Assembly: GCA_001769655.1 (NCBI GenBank) | Contig: MEPC01000032.1 | Span: 1 to 56,465 of the forward strand | Reading direction: 5' to 3' | From: Bacteroidetes bacterium RIFCSPLOWO2_12_FULL_37_12 | GTDB lineage: Bacteria > Bacteroidota > Bacteroidia > 2-12-FULL-37-12 | Length of the DNA stretch: 56,465 nt | Program-made: the position numbers and the translations under genes | Shown: piece by piece, positions 44,941 to 53,826 of the stretch | Position numbering within the stretch: the first letter of the stretch is position 1 | Layout: every line of letters begins with the position of its first letter | Notes under the pieces: generated by a model | What the model was told of the DNA's origin: nothing | What the model saw: the letters and a program-made list of their open reading frames with translations, nothing else | Databases searched by the model: none

Positions 44941-45263
44941 ATAACAATTTATGGCTTAACAAAACAACGATTTTAATTAAATATTTATCCACATAATTTG
45001 TAATATTAATGTGGAAAAAATCAGTTGTTTTTTTAAAAATAGTATGACATTTATAGCGGTAAGGAATGAGGAATTATTTGTACATTATTTTTCTTTTAGA
45101 AACTAAATTTATGTTGATAATTTATATTGATAAACCTGTGTTGTTCTAATGAATACCGACTTTAGTGATTTTAGTAATACATACAAACAACTAAACACAA
45201 AATGTACAGTTATTATCAAACCTTCCTGTCATACAAAACCTACCTCTAGCTCAAAAAAATAGA

Positions 45264-45294
45264 TTGTAATTACGAAATACAAATTATAACTTTG
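45264..45294 (+). promoter_or_regulatory. Promoter of the antitoxin at 45376
   Basis: TTG at 45264-45266 and TAACTTTG at 45287-45294 with 20-nt spacing, matching the Bacteroidota -33/-7 pattern. Confidence 0.6.
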
Positions 45295-45375
45295 TGAGAT
45301 TGAAATGCTCACGCTTAAGCGGGGGCTTTCTGGTTTGATTTATAAATTGTATTATTGTATGAAGTATATTTTATT

Positions 45376-45576
45376 ATGCTAACTACATTAAACGGTATCG
45401 TCAAAAAAAGAAGGATTCGCTTGATTGAGAAAGCGAATATTCCTGAGGGAACAAAACTATTAATCACAATCTTATCTGATGAAGATGTTGACGATTTTTG
45501 GCTTACTGCCGGTACTGTATCTCTAAACAAAATATGGAATAATACTGAAGACGACGTATATGCCAAATTACTTTAA
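45376..45576 (+). CDS. Small antitoxin-like protein
   Basis: From the Met at 45376 the 66-residue protein reads MLTTLNGIVKKRRIRLIEKA, then a beta-strand and an acidic tail (DEDVDDFWLTAG..NTEDDVYAKLL). This is the form of short antitoxins found before PIN or MazF toxins in Bacteroidota. The following toxin is missing: only fragments lie between it and 46062. An upstream in-frame Met (45355) would lie inside the leader and is rejected. Confidence 0.65.
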   Translation: MLTTLNGIVKKRRIRLIEKANIPEGTKLLITILSDEDVDDFWLTAGTVSLNKIWNNTEDDVYAKLL

Positions 45577-45600
45577 AAAAAAAGTAATAAACAAAAACAG

Positions 45601-45678
45601 TTGAAAACATCAGCACGATTATACAATGAATTGTATAATAAAGACAGTGATTTACAGAATTTAACAGAAACGGCATAA
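45601..45678 (+). pseudogene. Fragment of a small CopG/antitoxin-like gene
   Basis: A 25-codon open frame (KTSARLYNELYNKDSDLQNL...) looks like the start of a small antitoxin-type protein, but it opens with TTG and stops after 25 codons. Probably a remnant. Confidence 0.35.
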
Positions 45679-45718
45679 ATGGCTAATTTTAAAAATTCAT
45701 TAAAATTCAAAGTTAATT

Positions 45719-45916
45719 ATGAAGACGATAATAGCAGAAATAGAAACTACACAAAAGGCAACAGAATTAATTCACTTATTACGTGATTTAAAATCTGTAA
45801 GAAGTGCTTCGGTAGTAAGTAAAAGAAAAGACCTGATAACAGCACTTATAGAACACGAATCTATAAAATCAGCAATAGTAAAGAGGAAAAATCCAGCCAT
45901 TATAAAATATCTGTAA
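45719..45916 (+). CDS. Antitoxin-like partner of the broken MazF gene
   Basis: The 65-residue basic protein (MKTIIAEIETTQKATELIHLL.., ending VKRKNPAIIKYL) overlaps the next ATG by one base (taATG), the usual antitoxin-toxin coupling. The next frame is a truncated MazF, which supports an antitoxin role. Confidence 0.55.
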   Translation: MKTIIAEIETTQKATELIHLLRDLKSVRSASVVSKRKDLITALIEHESIKSAIVKRKNPAIIKYL

Positions 45917-46062
45917 TGAGGGTAAGTAAAAGAGATATTATAGAAGTGAATTTTGAACTACCCTCCGGGGAATTTAAAGTACATCCCGCATTAGTAATTT
46001 CCAATGAAAATGTACTTGATACGAATGTCTTTATCGTTTCCTTGTATCCTAATATTAATTAA
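45916..46062 (+). pseudogene. Truncated MazF/PemK toxin gene
   Basis: The 48-codon frame begins MRVSKRDIIEVNFELPSGEF, then KVHPALVISN, the characteristic first half of a MazF-like protein. It then runs out at VSLYPNIN and a stop. Normal family members are 100-130 aa, so the active fold cannot form. Confidence 0.75.
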
Positions 46063-46068
46063 AATTTG

Positions 46069-46076
46069 TATTTTTG
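46069..46076 (+). promoter_or_regulatory. -7 box for the VapBC operon
   Basis: TATTTTTG, a TAnnTTTG match, lies 28 bp before the ATG at 46105. Confidence 0.45.
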
Positions 46077-46104
46077 TATTGACGATATTTAAAAACAACT
46101 TTTT

Positions 46105-46347
46105 ATGAAAAAGTCAATTGTATTAACTCCGGAACAAACTCAGGTATTTTCACGATTCAAAGATTTCGGCTTTGAAAGTGATAAGGCAATCCTGGACCAT
46201 GCCATCACCCTGATTAAACAAGAAATTAGTAAACATAGAAAAGCAGAAAAAAAAACACACCCGAAAGCAGGTTGCATGAAGGGAACATTTAAAATGAGTG
46301 CTGATTTTAATGCCCCGCTTGGTGATTTTAATGAATATATGCAATGA
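46105..46347 (+). CDS. VapB-type antitoxin (DUF2281-like tail)
   Basis: An 80-residue protein with a helical N-terminal part and the tail KAGCMKGTFKMSADFNAPLGDFNEYM. That tail is the toxin-binding end found in antitoxins of PIN toxins. Its stop overlaps the vapC ATG by 4 bases. Confidence 0.82.
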   Translation: MKKSIVLTPEQTQVFSRFKDFGFESDKAILDHAITLIKQEISKHRKAEKKTHPKAGCMKGTFKMSADFNAPLGDFNEYMQ

Positions 46348-46730
46348 AATTATTATTAGACACTCAGGCATTCATCTGGTTTTCTGAAAATGATAAATCC
46401 CTTTCGCAAAAAATTAAAAATGAGATTGAAGATACTGATAATTTGATTATGGTGAGTATTGCAAGTTTATGGGAAATGACTATTAAAATGGGGTTGGGCA
46501 AGCTAAAACTTAGTTGTGATATTGAAAAGATGATTGAAAAATTATATCAAAATGGATTTGAATTGCTTACGATTTTACCTGACCATTTAATTAAATTAAG
46601 CACACTCAATTTATTTCACCGGAATCCGTTTGACAGAATAATTATTTCGCAAGGACTGTATGAAAATATCAGGATTATCAGTTCTGATCCAATTTTTGAT
46701 GAGTACGGTGTTAGAAGGGTTTGGTATTAA
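46344..46730 (+). CDS. VapC-type PIN-domain toxin
   Basis: The 128-residue protein has the PIN acidic residues in order: LLLDTQAFIW (D6), SLWEMTIK (Glu), NPFDRIIIS (Asp) and SSDPIFDEYG (Asp). VapC toxins are magnesium-dependent endoribonucleases that cut tRNA or rRNA. The length is normal and the gene overlaps its antitoxin, so the locus looks intact. Confidence 0.92.
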   Translation: MKLLLDTQAFIWFSENDKSLSQKIKNEIEDTDNLIMVSIASLWEMTIKMGLGKLKLSCDIEKMIEKLYQNGFELLTILPDHLIKLSTLNLFHRNPFDRIIISQGLYENIRIISSDPIFDEYGVRRVWY

Positions 46731-47025
46731 TTCAAATCAAAATGATTTTTAGTTGTGAAAATAACAATTAAAATGAATTCAATTTTTTTATAAGAAATAT
46801 TTTCGTATCATTGATACCTTTAAACAATATAACAAATGCTCATAACATAAAATTATTCTAAAAACTAAAAAGCGTTAGCTTTTATTCTTGAATTAGGAAA
46901 TATGAAATTTTTCGTTTTATTACTTTGATAATGTAAAAAATTGTGAATTTACAGTAATCAGCTGATTGATATGAAAAAACTTTTCAATTACCCTCTTTAT
47001 AAAACTATTTTAACCATATCAAACC

Positions 47026-47847
47026 ATGAAACCACTTAAAACTTTTTCCATCACACCTACGCATTATTTAGCGCTTCTCTTATTCTTTTTAATATCCATT
47101 CCTGTAGCCCCCCCTTGCTTTTCCCAATACATTGAAATAAACCGAACCGATGGCACCCAATTAAAATTATTGACCTCTACTATTGACAGTATTAAATTGG
47201 TCTCCACCACAGCAGGTACCGTAACCGACATAGACGGAAATGTTTACAGCACAATTACCATAGGCACACAAGTATGGATGAAAGAAAACCTGAAAGTAAC
47301 CAAATACCGAAACGGTGATGCCATTGCAACGACAACATCTACAAGCATTCCCAATGACAGTACTTCAAAATACCAGTGGGCATATAATAATGACAATAAC
47401 AATGCAGCAACTTATGGTCGGTTATACACTTGGTATGCAATTACTGACAGCCGGAATGTATGCCCTGCGGGATGGCATGTACCATCCGATGCCGAATGGT
47501 GTACATTGGAAAACTTTGTAGAAGTAAATACCGATCCTACTTGTAATTTAACTGGAGGGCGAGGAACAAATACCGGAGGCAAATTAAAAGAAGCCGGAAC
47601 AAGCCATTGGTCAAGCCCAAACTCAGGAGCTGATAACAGTAGTGGTTTTACAGCGCTTCCGGGCGGTTACCGCCTCGCCGCCGATGGTTCGTTCGGCTAT
47701 CTTGGCGACTACGGTCTCTGGTGGTCAGCTACGGAGGGCGATGCTACACTCGCATGGTACCGGGACTTGGGCTACGATTACGCCGTCGCTTACCGGTACA
47801 ACGACACTAAGAGTTTAGGTTTTAGCGTGAGGTGCGTGAGGGATTAA
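47026..47847 (+). CDS. FISUMP-domain secreted protein with DGR-like variable C-terminus
   Basis: The 273-residue protein has a signal peptide (about 1-34) and a short beta-domain. The FISUMP (C-type-lectin-like) domain follows from about 64: VTDIDGNVYSTITIGTQVWMKENL, LYTWYA, CPAGWHVPSDAEW, GGKLKEAG, GFTALPGGYR and FSVRCVRD. From residue 216 to 264 nearly every variable position is encoded by a codon ending in C or T (ctc, gcc, gat, ggc, tac, gac). The fixed positions (GSF, LG, WWSATE, AW, R, L, KS) match the usual FISUMP frame, where such positions are Asn (AAC/AAT). This is the pattern left by adenine mutagenesis of a diversity-generating retroelement. The local GC content is also higher than in the gene body. 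Confidence 0.85.
   Translation: MKPLKTFSITPTHYLALLLFFLISIPVAPPCFSQYIEINRTDGTQLKLLTSTIDSIKLVSTTAGTVTDIDGNVYSTITIGTQVWMKENLKVTKYRNGDAIATTTSTSIPNDSTSKYQWAYNNDNNNAATYGRLYTWYAITDSRNVCPAGWHVPSDAEWCTLENFVEVNTDPTCNLTGGRGTNTGGKLKEAGTSHWSSPNSGADNSSGFTALPGGYRLAADGSFGYLGDYGLWWSATEGDATLAWYRDLGYDYAVAYRYNDTKSLGFSVRCVRD
47671..47823 (+). other. Candidate DGR variable region (VR)
   Basis: The last ~50 codons of the FISUMP gene. Variable codons are NNC/NNT while invariant ones keep ordinary codons, as expected if a template with AAC/AAT codons was copied with A-to-N changes. No template repeat or reverse transcriptase was found in this window, so the machinery would have to be elsewhere. Confidence 0.6.
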
Positions 47848-47889
47848 TTTATTTGACTATTTGATTATTTGACTATTTAACTCGGGGGT

Positions 47890-47912
47890 ACAGGGGGCTT
47901 TTAGCCCCCTGT
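47890..47912. terminator. GC-rich 10-bp hairpin just after the FISUMP gene
   Basis: acagggggct / agccccctgt with a 3-base loop, 43 bases after the stop. It may be an intrinsic terminator without a strong T-run, part of the RAYT-associated palindromes, or the stem-loop that lies just downstream of a VR in several known DGRs. Confidence 0.55.
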
Positions 47913-47920
47913 CGAATTAA

Positions 47921-47989
47921 AGTTTTGACAACTTTTTATGGATAGTGTAAGAATATTGCAACGATATACCCATATAAGTTGTCAAAACT
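47921..47989. repeat. REP-like inverted repeat upstream of the RAYT gene
   Basis: agttttgacaact (47921-47933) pairs with agttgtcaaaact (47977-47989), 13 perfect bases. The same core (ttgacaactt) forms a longer palindrome inside the RAYT gene. Confidence 0.75.
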
Positions 47990-48002
47990 AAAAAAATGAT
48001 AT

Positions 48003-48818
48003 ATGGCATACACCGAACATTATTATACCCAATTTGAAACGGGATGTTTTTACCATGTTTACAACCGCGCAGTTGACAGTAAGCCCATGTTTAAAAATGA
48101 GGGGAATTATTTATATTTTTTGAGGCAATATGGTAAATATTTATCTTCGGTGTTAGACACGTTTGCGTATTGTTTATTAGGAAATCATTTTCATTTATTG
48201 GTACGGGTGCGGGATCCATGGGCTGTTGGGGCTACAACTGCGGCACCGCCTGTCACCAGTGCAGGTTGGGGGGGCGGTTGCGTTGGGTGTCGTACCGCTG
48301 GAACCGCTGGTACTACCGGTACAGCAGATTTGACAACTTTTCAAAAGTTGTCAAATCTAATGCTGGCACCCATGCCGGCACCCACCCCCACATCACAACA
48401 ACAATCCACCCCCCCCAAAACCACCCACGATATCGTAAGCCATCAATTCAGGAAATTTTTTCAGTCATATTCCATGGCGTTTAACAAACAACAGGATAGG
48501 ATTGGAACATTATTTCAAACCCCGTTTAAACGTGCTCTCGTTGATGGTAAGCAATATCTGCGTTATCTGGTTTATTATATTCACGCAAATCCCCAATTGC
48601 ATGGTATAACAGAAGATTTCAGGGATTGGAAATGGAATTCCTATCATTCAATCCTATCGGATGAACAAAGCAAAATTAAAAAAGCAGAAGTACTGAATTG
48701 GTTTAATGACAAAGAGACCTTCCAAAGATTTCATGATACACAATTGATGAATTTTAATAAAGAGGAGAATTTTTCAGAGTATCATTTAGAAGACGAATAT
48801 ATAATAGAAAAAGTATGA
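48003..48818 (+). CDS. REP-associated tyrosine transposase (RAYT, Y1 family)
   Basis: The 271-residue protein has the Y1/HUH signature: an N-terminal FYHVYNRAVD, then the metal-binding histidines in LLGNHFHLLVRV. The C-terminal YLRYLVYYIHANPQLHG block holds the candidate catalytic Tyr. RAYTs cut single-stranded DNA at REP palindromes. Residues ~72-140 are an unusual low-complexity insert (Thr/Ala/Gly/Pro-rich) not expected in the family. It contains a 33-nt palindrome in its DNA. The stop overlaps the next ATG by 4 bases. Confidence 0.87.
   Translation: MAYTEHYYTQFETGCFYHVYNRAVDSKPMFKNEGNYLYFLRQYGKYLSSVLDTFAYCLLGNHFHLLVRVRDPWAVGATTAAPPVTSAGWGGGCVGCRTAGTAGTTGTADLTTFQKLSNLMLAPMPAPTPTSQQQSTPPKTTHDIVSHQFRKFFQSYSMAFNKQQDRIGTLFQTPFKRALVDGKQYLRYLVYYIHANPQLHGITEDFRDWKWNSYHSILSDEQSKIKKAEVLNWFNDKETFQRFHDTQLMNFNKEENFSEYHLEDEYIIEKV
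48326..48358. repeat. REP-like palindrome inside the RAYT coding sequence
   Basis: A perfect 16-bp stem around a single base: agatttgacaactttt, c, and its complement. It shares the ttgacaact core with the upstream 47921/47977 repeat, so the transposase gene seems to contain a copy of its own target-type element. Confidence 0.85.
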
Positions 48819-51800
48819 AAAAATCAATTTTATTTTTAGCAATGATTTTTTGTGTGTTTCTGTGTTACCACACAATCGCACAACCCGTTATGAACCTCTA
48901 TCAAACCACCGGTTCAAACGATATTTATTATTTTGATGATTTTGGGAAATGGACTTTTGATAATCCCAATTCAACCATTAATCTGTCTAAAAAAGATGGT
49001 TCCAATAAAACGTATTTATTTGATGATGTGAAGATTATCACATTTAACAATGATGGGAATGTAGTTACTATCCAATACCCTTCATTAATGGTTAGCCCCA
49101 CTAATGTCAGTGCAGGTAATAATTCAGTATCAATTACCGGTTCCAATTTTACAAAAAATCATTTTGCAAATTTACGCATAACCGGTCCGGCGGGATTTGG
49201 TGAAAAAATACCAGCCATAGCAACTAATTCAACAGGTGCTTTTGTTTATTCTTATCTCACCACTGCAACCATGCCCTCCGGCACTTATTCTATCCTTGGC
49301 AGAGATAGTTCAACATCTTATTTTACCACTGTTAAAACATTTACAATAAATGCCACCGCACAAACTGCTTTTCTTGAAATTCTCAATCCCAAAAGCGGGC
49401 AAACTTATTTTACCGATGCAAGCTTTCCTGTAGAATGGAAGGACTATATGCAAAAAACCGGCGTTTATCCAGTTACCGGTTCACAGAGAGCATACAATTA
49501 TGCCATTGAATATTCCGATAATGGCGGTCCCTGGCAAGCACTTGCTACCAAACAAGGAAATGAATATTTATACAGCAACATTTCGCTTAACAAAAATGTA
49601 ACTATTCCGGTAAGCAGTACAACTATTAAAATCCGAGTGGTTGATTTGTATTCTAACATTAATATGGAATCCGGAACATTTACAGTTCAGACGCCGGTGG
49701 TTAATAACATTCAAGTTGATTTGTTGTGGGATAAAAGTTATCCGGATCCCGGAGTTCCCATCAATGGAATAGCGGCAGATGGAACAGCGCGTTTTTATAT
49801 GAAGTTATCTAAAATAGACCCCGGACAAGGACCACAAATAAGCAGTGTCACTGTTTCTTTGAATGATGGAGTAAGTGCCACTATAGAAAAATTAGGTAAA
49901 GTAATGAAAGCAAGTCAACTTTCATCTTACAATTCCGAAGCCAATAGCGCCAATCAATTCACTGCACAGGATAACACATCCAATAAAACGGATTATGATT
50001 TCTGGTACGTAGCCCCTGATGATTTTGCAAGAGCCGGAGGCGCGGATGATACTAAAAGCGGAAGACAGGTAAAAGCAAAATTCACTGTAAATTATGCAAA
50101 CAGCACTACCGATACGCTCACTGAATTCATAACCATAGTACGACCGCCTTTAATGCTGGTACATGGTTTGGGTGGCGATCCTTCTACTTTCAGTGATTTT
50201 AGGCATAGTGAGGTATCGGGTTCAGAAGTCAGGTTTGTTGAAGATAACAGATTTAAAATAAAACATGCCGTAACACTGAGGAAAGATGCACATTTTATTG
50301 AAAATGCAAGTACATTAGTTTTGGCTCCGGTAAATGATATGAACGGTTTTGATGGGTTAATATCTGCTATGCGTGGTCAAGGGTATGTATCTAACAGAGT
50401 GGACTATGTATGCCACAGCATGGGTGGAAGCGTATTTCGTTCCCTGCTTGATAATTATTATTCATGGTACACCCGTACCGCAGGAAGCAGGCAGGTAAAA
50501 AATTATGAAAAGGGTTATGTAAATAAGTTTATTTCGCTGGATACGCCTCACGAGGGTTCCCCCCTTGCCGATTTAATAAAAAGATATTCCGGTGATTTGG
50601 GCTGTTGGGCACGCTCCACCCTGTTGGTTTGGTATGCACACAGCGATGCGGAAGTTCCATTCCCTTTTGTTTTTTTGCAACCTAAGGACTTGGAGGGTAG
50701 TTGGTGCATTTTAAGTTATTTCGTCCCCACCAAAACCTGGGAGTTTCAACCGTCAAATGCTGTATATGATTTGTGTGTTAAAGGTGGAATTAAATTTCAT
50801 GAAACAAATATAAAAGCCCATCTCATAGCAGGTGACATTCTACCTGGCGAACAAACCAATAACCAGGTACTTGTTAATCAAGAAATAATAGATATGATAC
50901 ATGCTGTTGGGCATGATTATTTTGAAAAATTTATGGAGGACTTGCTTAAGGTGGCTATTCCTAAAGAAAAAAATAATTCTATTCTGTATGCTGAACTGAA
51001 AGAAATAATGAGTTTAAAAAATATACCGCTTGTAGATAAAGTTTTAAGATTTATGAACGCAGTGGTCGTATTGGGTGAGATTGGAAATTATTCTACTTTC
51101 GTTCCTGAGAGCGATTTAATTGTTGGTGTAAAAAGTCAGCTTGCCGGTTTAGACAGAAATACAGCCACGAATGTAAGTGTTTTTGATAAGGTTGCACACA
51201 CCATCTACAAACCTGTTACAAAAAGTGTTGCAGTAGGAAACAAAGTATTATCATTACTGAACAGCGATATCAATTCTTCTTTGTTCAGCAACAAAATAGA
51301 TCCTTCTCCGCTTATGAAGCCCAAAAATGATGTTCTGTTAAAGCAGGCAGGTGGGGGCGATACGCTGATAGTAAGATCAGATTCAACCCGGTTAAAAATT
51401 ATATCACCACAGAATTTATCTGTATATCTTGCAGATTCTGCGATAAAAATAAAAGTAAGTATTTCAGATACAGCCAATCTTTTATCTGCAGAGGTTTATT
51501 TTCAGAATAAAAGCTATTCATTGGATTCTCTTTTTGAAGGCACAGCGGAAATCATCACACAGGTAAATAATAATGTAATCGGAAATCAGGAAATAACCGC
51601 AGAACTGTATTATTCATATCCTGACAGCAGTGTATTGCTCATTGACAGAGTTATGACTGTGGTAATGACAAATGACACTATTACGGGTTTTTCCTTGGAA
51701 CCGCATATTATATATCAGTCAAAAGGTGAATTAAAATCGCCAACTATAACCGCAGTATATAGCAGTTTTTCCAGTCCGGTGTCACTGAGCGATTCGTTAC

Positions 51801-52873
51801 TATCTATATGGGTAGCCGACACCTCTATCCTATTTTTTGAAAATGCAAAAAATGGCTTTATGGGAAAATCAGAAGGCGAAACCTTTGCAATACTTTCATA
51901 TTCAGGTTTTTCAGATACCCTATACTTTGTGGTCAAAGGTTGTAGTATGAGCAGTACTACTTATCTTACTGTAAACGGTAATCTCACCTTTTGCTCCGGC
52001 GATAGTGTCACTCTTGAAATGCCTCCTTCAGATAATATTCTCTGGAATACCGGTGACACAGCAGCCCGCTTGACCGTAAAGCAAAGCGGGAACTATTCTG
52101 CTATTGCGACAGATTCTCTGGGATGCAGTACTTTTTCCAATATTGTAAATGTTAAGGTGAATTTACCGGTGGATACTGCAAAGATTATATCCAATAGTCC
52201 CTCTAATTTCTGCATGGGAGATTCCATAATATTAAATTCCGGAAGTAATAAAAATAATTTATGGGCTGGTGGAGATACAAGTTCTTTCATCACTATTACT
52301 ACTGCGGGTAAGTATTTTCTGACAGTAAGCGATTCAAACGGATGTAAAACAACAGATTCTATTTTTATAGCAACTGACTCATTACCGCTTGTTTATATTG
52401 GTGCAGATACGGCGCTAAATGATGGAGATACTTTATTACTTGATGCAGGTAATTCAGGTTCAACCTATCAATGGTCAAATGGGGATTCCTCGCAAATCAT
52501 AAAAATTTCTAAAGAAGGTAATTATTCAGTTACCGTAACCGATGCAAACAGTTGCAAGGGAATAGATTCAATGAATGTAACTATAATTACCCGAATTAAT
52601 GAAAATATTTCTTACTCTGATAACATTAAAGTTTACCCCAACCCCGTCAAAAATTCTTTAACCATAGAAATTGAAAATCTTGACAACTCAGTGGTTGAAA
52701 TATCCATTACTAATATTGCAGGCAAGCAATTAAAGAAAGAAATTTTCAACCAAAAAACCAAAGGGAAGTTTTTAAAGGATGTTGATATGGGCGGTTTGGC
52801 AGATCAGGTTTATTTAGTGAATGTAAAAATCAATGACCGAACATGGGTAAGAAAAATTAGTAAGATTAAGTAA
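48815..52873 (+). CDS. T9SS-secreted lipase-like alpha/beta hydrolase with Ig-like domains
   Basis: The 1352-residue protein has a signal peptide (1-22) and beta-sandwich domains (about 95-330). The hydrolase domain has an oxyanion loop LMLVHGLGG near 448 and a nucleophile elbow CHSMGGS with S535. The segment FISLDTPHEGSPLADL follows, as in lipases and esterases acting on lipids. The C-terminal half holds further Ig-like repeats (Cys-spaced SGNYSAIATDSLGCSTFS and similar). The end is a T9SS sorting domain with VYPNPVKNSLTIEIEN and a KISKIK terminus. It is therefore probably a surface or secreted lipase. The start overlaps the RAYT stop. Confidence 0.82.
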   Translation: MKKSILFLAMIFCVFLCYHTIAQPVMNLYQTTGSNDIYYFDDFGKWTFDNPNSTINLSKKDGSNKTYLFDDVKIITFNNDGNVVTIQYPSLMVSPTNVSAGNNSVSITGSNFTKNHFANLRITGPAGFGEKIPAIATNSTGAFVYSYLTTATMPSGTYSILGRDSSTSYFTTVKTFTINATAQTAFLEILNPKSGQTYFTDASFPVEWKDYMQKTGVYPVTGSQRAYNYAIEYSDNGGPWQALATKQGNEYLYSNISLNKNVTIPVSSTTIKIRVVDLYSNINMESGTFTVQTPVVNNIQVDLLWDKSYPDPGVPINGIAADGTARFYMKLSKIDPGQGPQISSVTVSLNDGVSATIEKLGKVMKASQLSSYNSEANSANQFTAQDNTSNKTDYDFWYVAPDDFARAGGADDTKSGRQVKAKFTVNYANSTTDTLTEFITIVRPPLMLVHGLGGDPSTFSDFRHSEVSGSEVRFVEDNRFKIKHAVTLRKDAHFIENASTLVLAPVNDMNGFDGLISAMRGQGYVSNRVDYVCHSMGGSVFRSLLDNYYSWYTRTAGSRQVKNYEKGYVNKFISLDTPHEGSPLADLIKRYSGDLGCWARSTLLVWYAHSDAEVPFPFVFLQPKDLEGSWCILSYFVPTKTWEFQPSNAVYDLCVKGGIKFHETNIKAHLIAGDILPGEQTNNQVLVNQEIIDMIHAVGHDYFEKFMEDLLKVAIPKEKNNSILYAELKEIMSLKNIPLVDKVLRFMNAVVVLGEIGNYSTFVPESDLIVGVKSQLAGLDRNTATNVSVFDKVAHTIYKPVTKSVAVGNKVLSLLNSDINSSLFSNKIDPSPLMKPKNDVLLKQAGGGDTLIVRSDSTRLKIISPQNLSVYLADSAIKIKVSISDTANLLSAEVYFQNKSYSLDSLFEGTAEIITQVNNNVIGNQEITAELYYSYPDSSVLLIDRVMTVVMTNDTITGFSLEPHIIYQSKGELKSPTITAVYSSFSSPVSLSDSLLSIWVADTSILFFENAKNGFMGKSEGETFAILSYSGFSDTLYFVVKGCSMSSTTYLTVNGNLTFCSGDSVTLEMPPSDNILWNTGDTAARLTVKQSGNYSAIATDSLGCSTFSNIVNVKVNLPVDTAKIISNSPSNFCMGDSIILNSGSNKNNLWAGGDTSSFITITTAGKYFLTVSDSNGCKTTDSIFIATDSLPLVYIGADTALNDGDTLLLDAGNSGSTYQWSNGDSSQIIKISKEGNYSVTVTDANSCKGIDSMNVTIITRINENISYSDNIKVYPNPVKNSLTIEIENLDNSVVEISITNIAGKQLKKEIFNQKTKGKFLKDVDMGGLADQVYLVNVKINDRTWVRKISKIK

Positions 52874-52923
52874 TCTAAGGAAAAACCATAAGAATTAAAT
52901 TGACTATCGTCATTTCATTTCTC

Positions 52924-53667
52924 TCATTTCAATTGTTCCGGCTTTATGCCGCTTTTCCCTAACAGGATTCTTACATCGGTGTTATTTTTTACATGTTCTC
53001 CGGTGATTTTATTTTCGCCATGCAGGTTGTTTTTCTTTACATTAAAATTTGTGATTTCAGTAGCCAATTGTTTGGCAGAAATAGTAATCGTGGGCAAAAA
53101 ATCAGCCAAAGGTCTGTTTTCGGCAATTCCTAATTTACGTTTCATAGCACCGGTGTTATTGCCGCCAAACAAAGCCCAATCGCCTTTGCTCCGGATATTG
53201 GCAAATCCTTTATTGTCAACTCCTCTTTCGTAAATATTTTTTGACAATTCGGTTTCGGCAGACGCTAATTTTTCTCTTGCCCGTAAGCGCTCATTCAGTT
53301 GGATTCGTTCTTCCAACAGTTCCTGTTTACGGGTTTGGATGGCAAAATAACTTTGAGCAAAAGCAATTTGCTCCTTCTTAGGGTCGCCATTTTGAGCAAT
53401 GAGGTAACAAGCGTAACGAGTGAGCATAATATCCTCAATCGTTTTCTCTGCACCTTTTGGCATAGGTATCGTTTTGGTGATGTCAACGAAATGATCAAAA
53501 ACCGCTTCACCAGTGGTTTGGCAGCTAATTTTAGCTTTGACAACTGCGTTTAAAAAATGCGGAGAAGCACGGAGAATAATAAAAATCCAAACGTATTCCT
53601 CTGTGCCTCTCTGAGAAACCGCTACCCTCCTCTGTGATACTTCATTCGTCGTAACATAAAACCTCAT
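52924..53667 (-). pseudogene. dinD: 5'-truncated dinD (DNA damage-inducible protein D-like)
   Basis: From about residue 36 onward the sequence is a typical DinD body: FLNAVVKAKISCQTTGEAVFDHFVDITK, MLTRYACYLIAQNGD, KQELLEERIQLNERLRAREKL and NIYERGVDNKGFANIRSKGD. The N-terminal BRO-like start (about 40 residues in relatives) is missing. In its place is a sequence encoded by a dispersed intergenic repeat (ctctgtgcctctctgagaaa type), in which the apparent ATG lies. It is probably inactive or expressed only from a new start. Confidence 0.8.
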
Positions 53668-53826
53668 TTAAAACCCACTACTTTAATTCATTAAATAAAA
53701 ACAATCTACAAAATTATTTTTATTAAACAACCTCAAGCAGAGAAAAACATTCATAAATAATTATCCATAATATGTGAATAAAAAATTTTATAAAAGTCCT
53801 TGTATTATTAATGCTTGCTATATACG

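Larger units (their letters stand above)
44533..45263. other. Gene-free region containing the left arm of a long inverted repeat
   Basis: No gene is seen. It contains C-runs (44627-44648), the inverted-repeat arm 44778-44940 (partner at 53827-53996), and A/T-rich sequence to 45263. Confidence 0.65.

Noticed and set aside
48170-48484. Alternative plus-strand frame within the RAYT gene
   Set aside because: It lacks the Y1 transposase motifs, which are continuous in the chosen frame.
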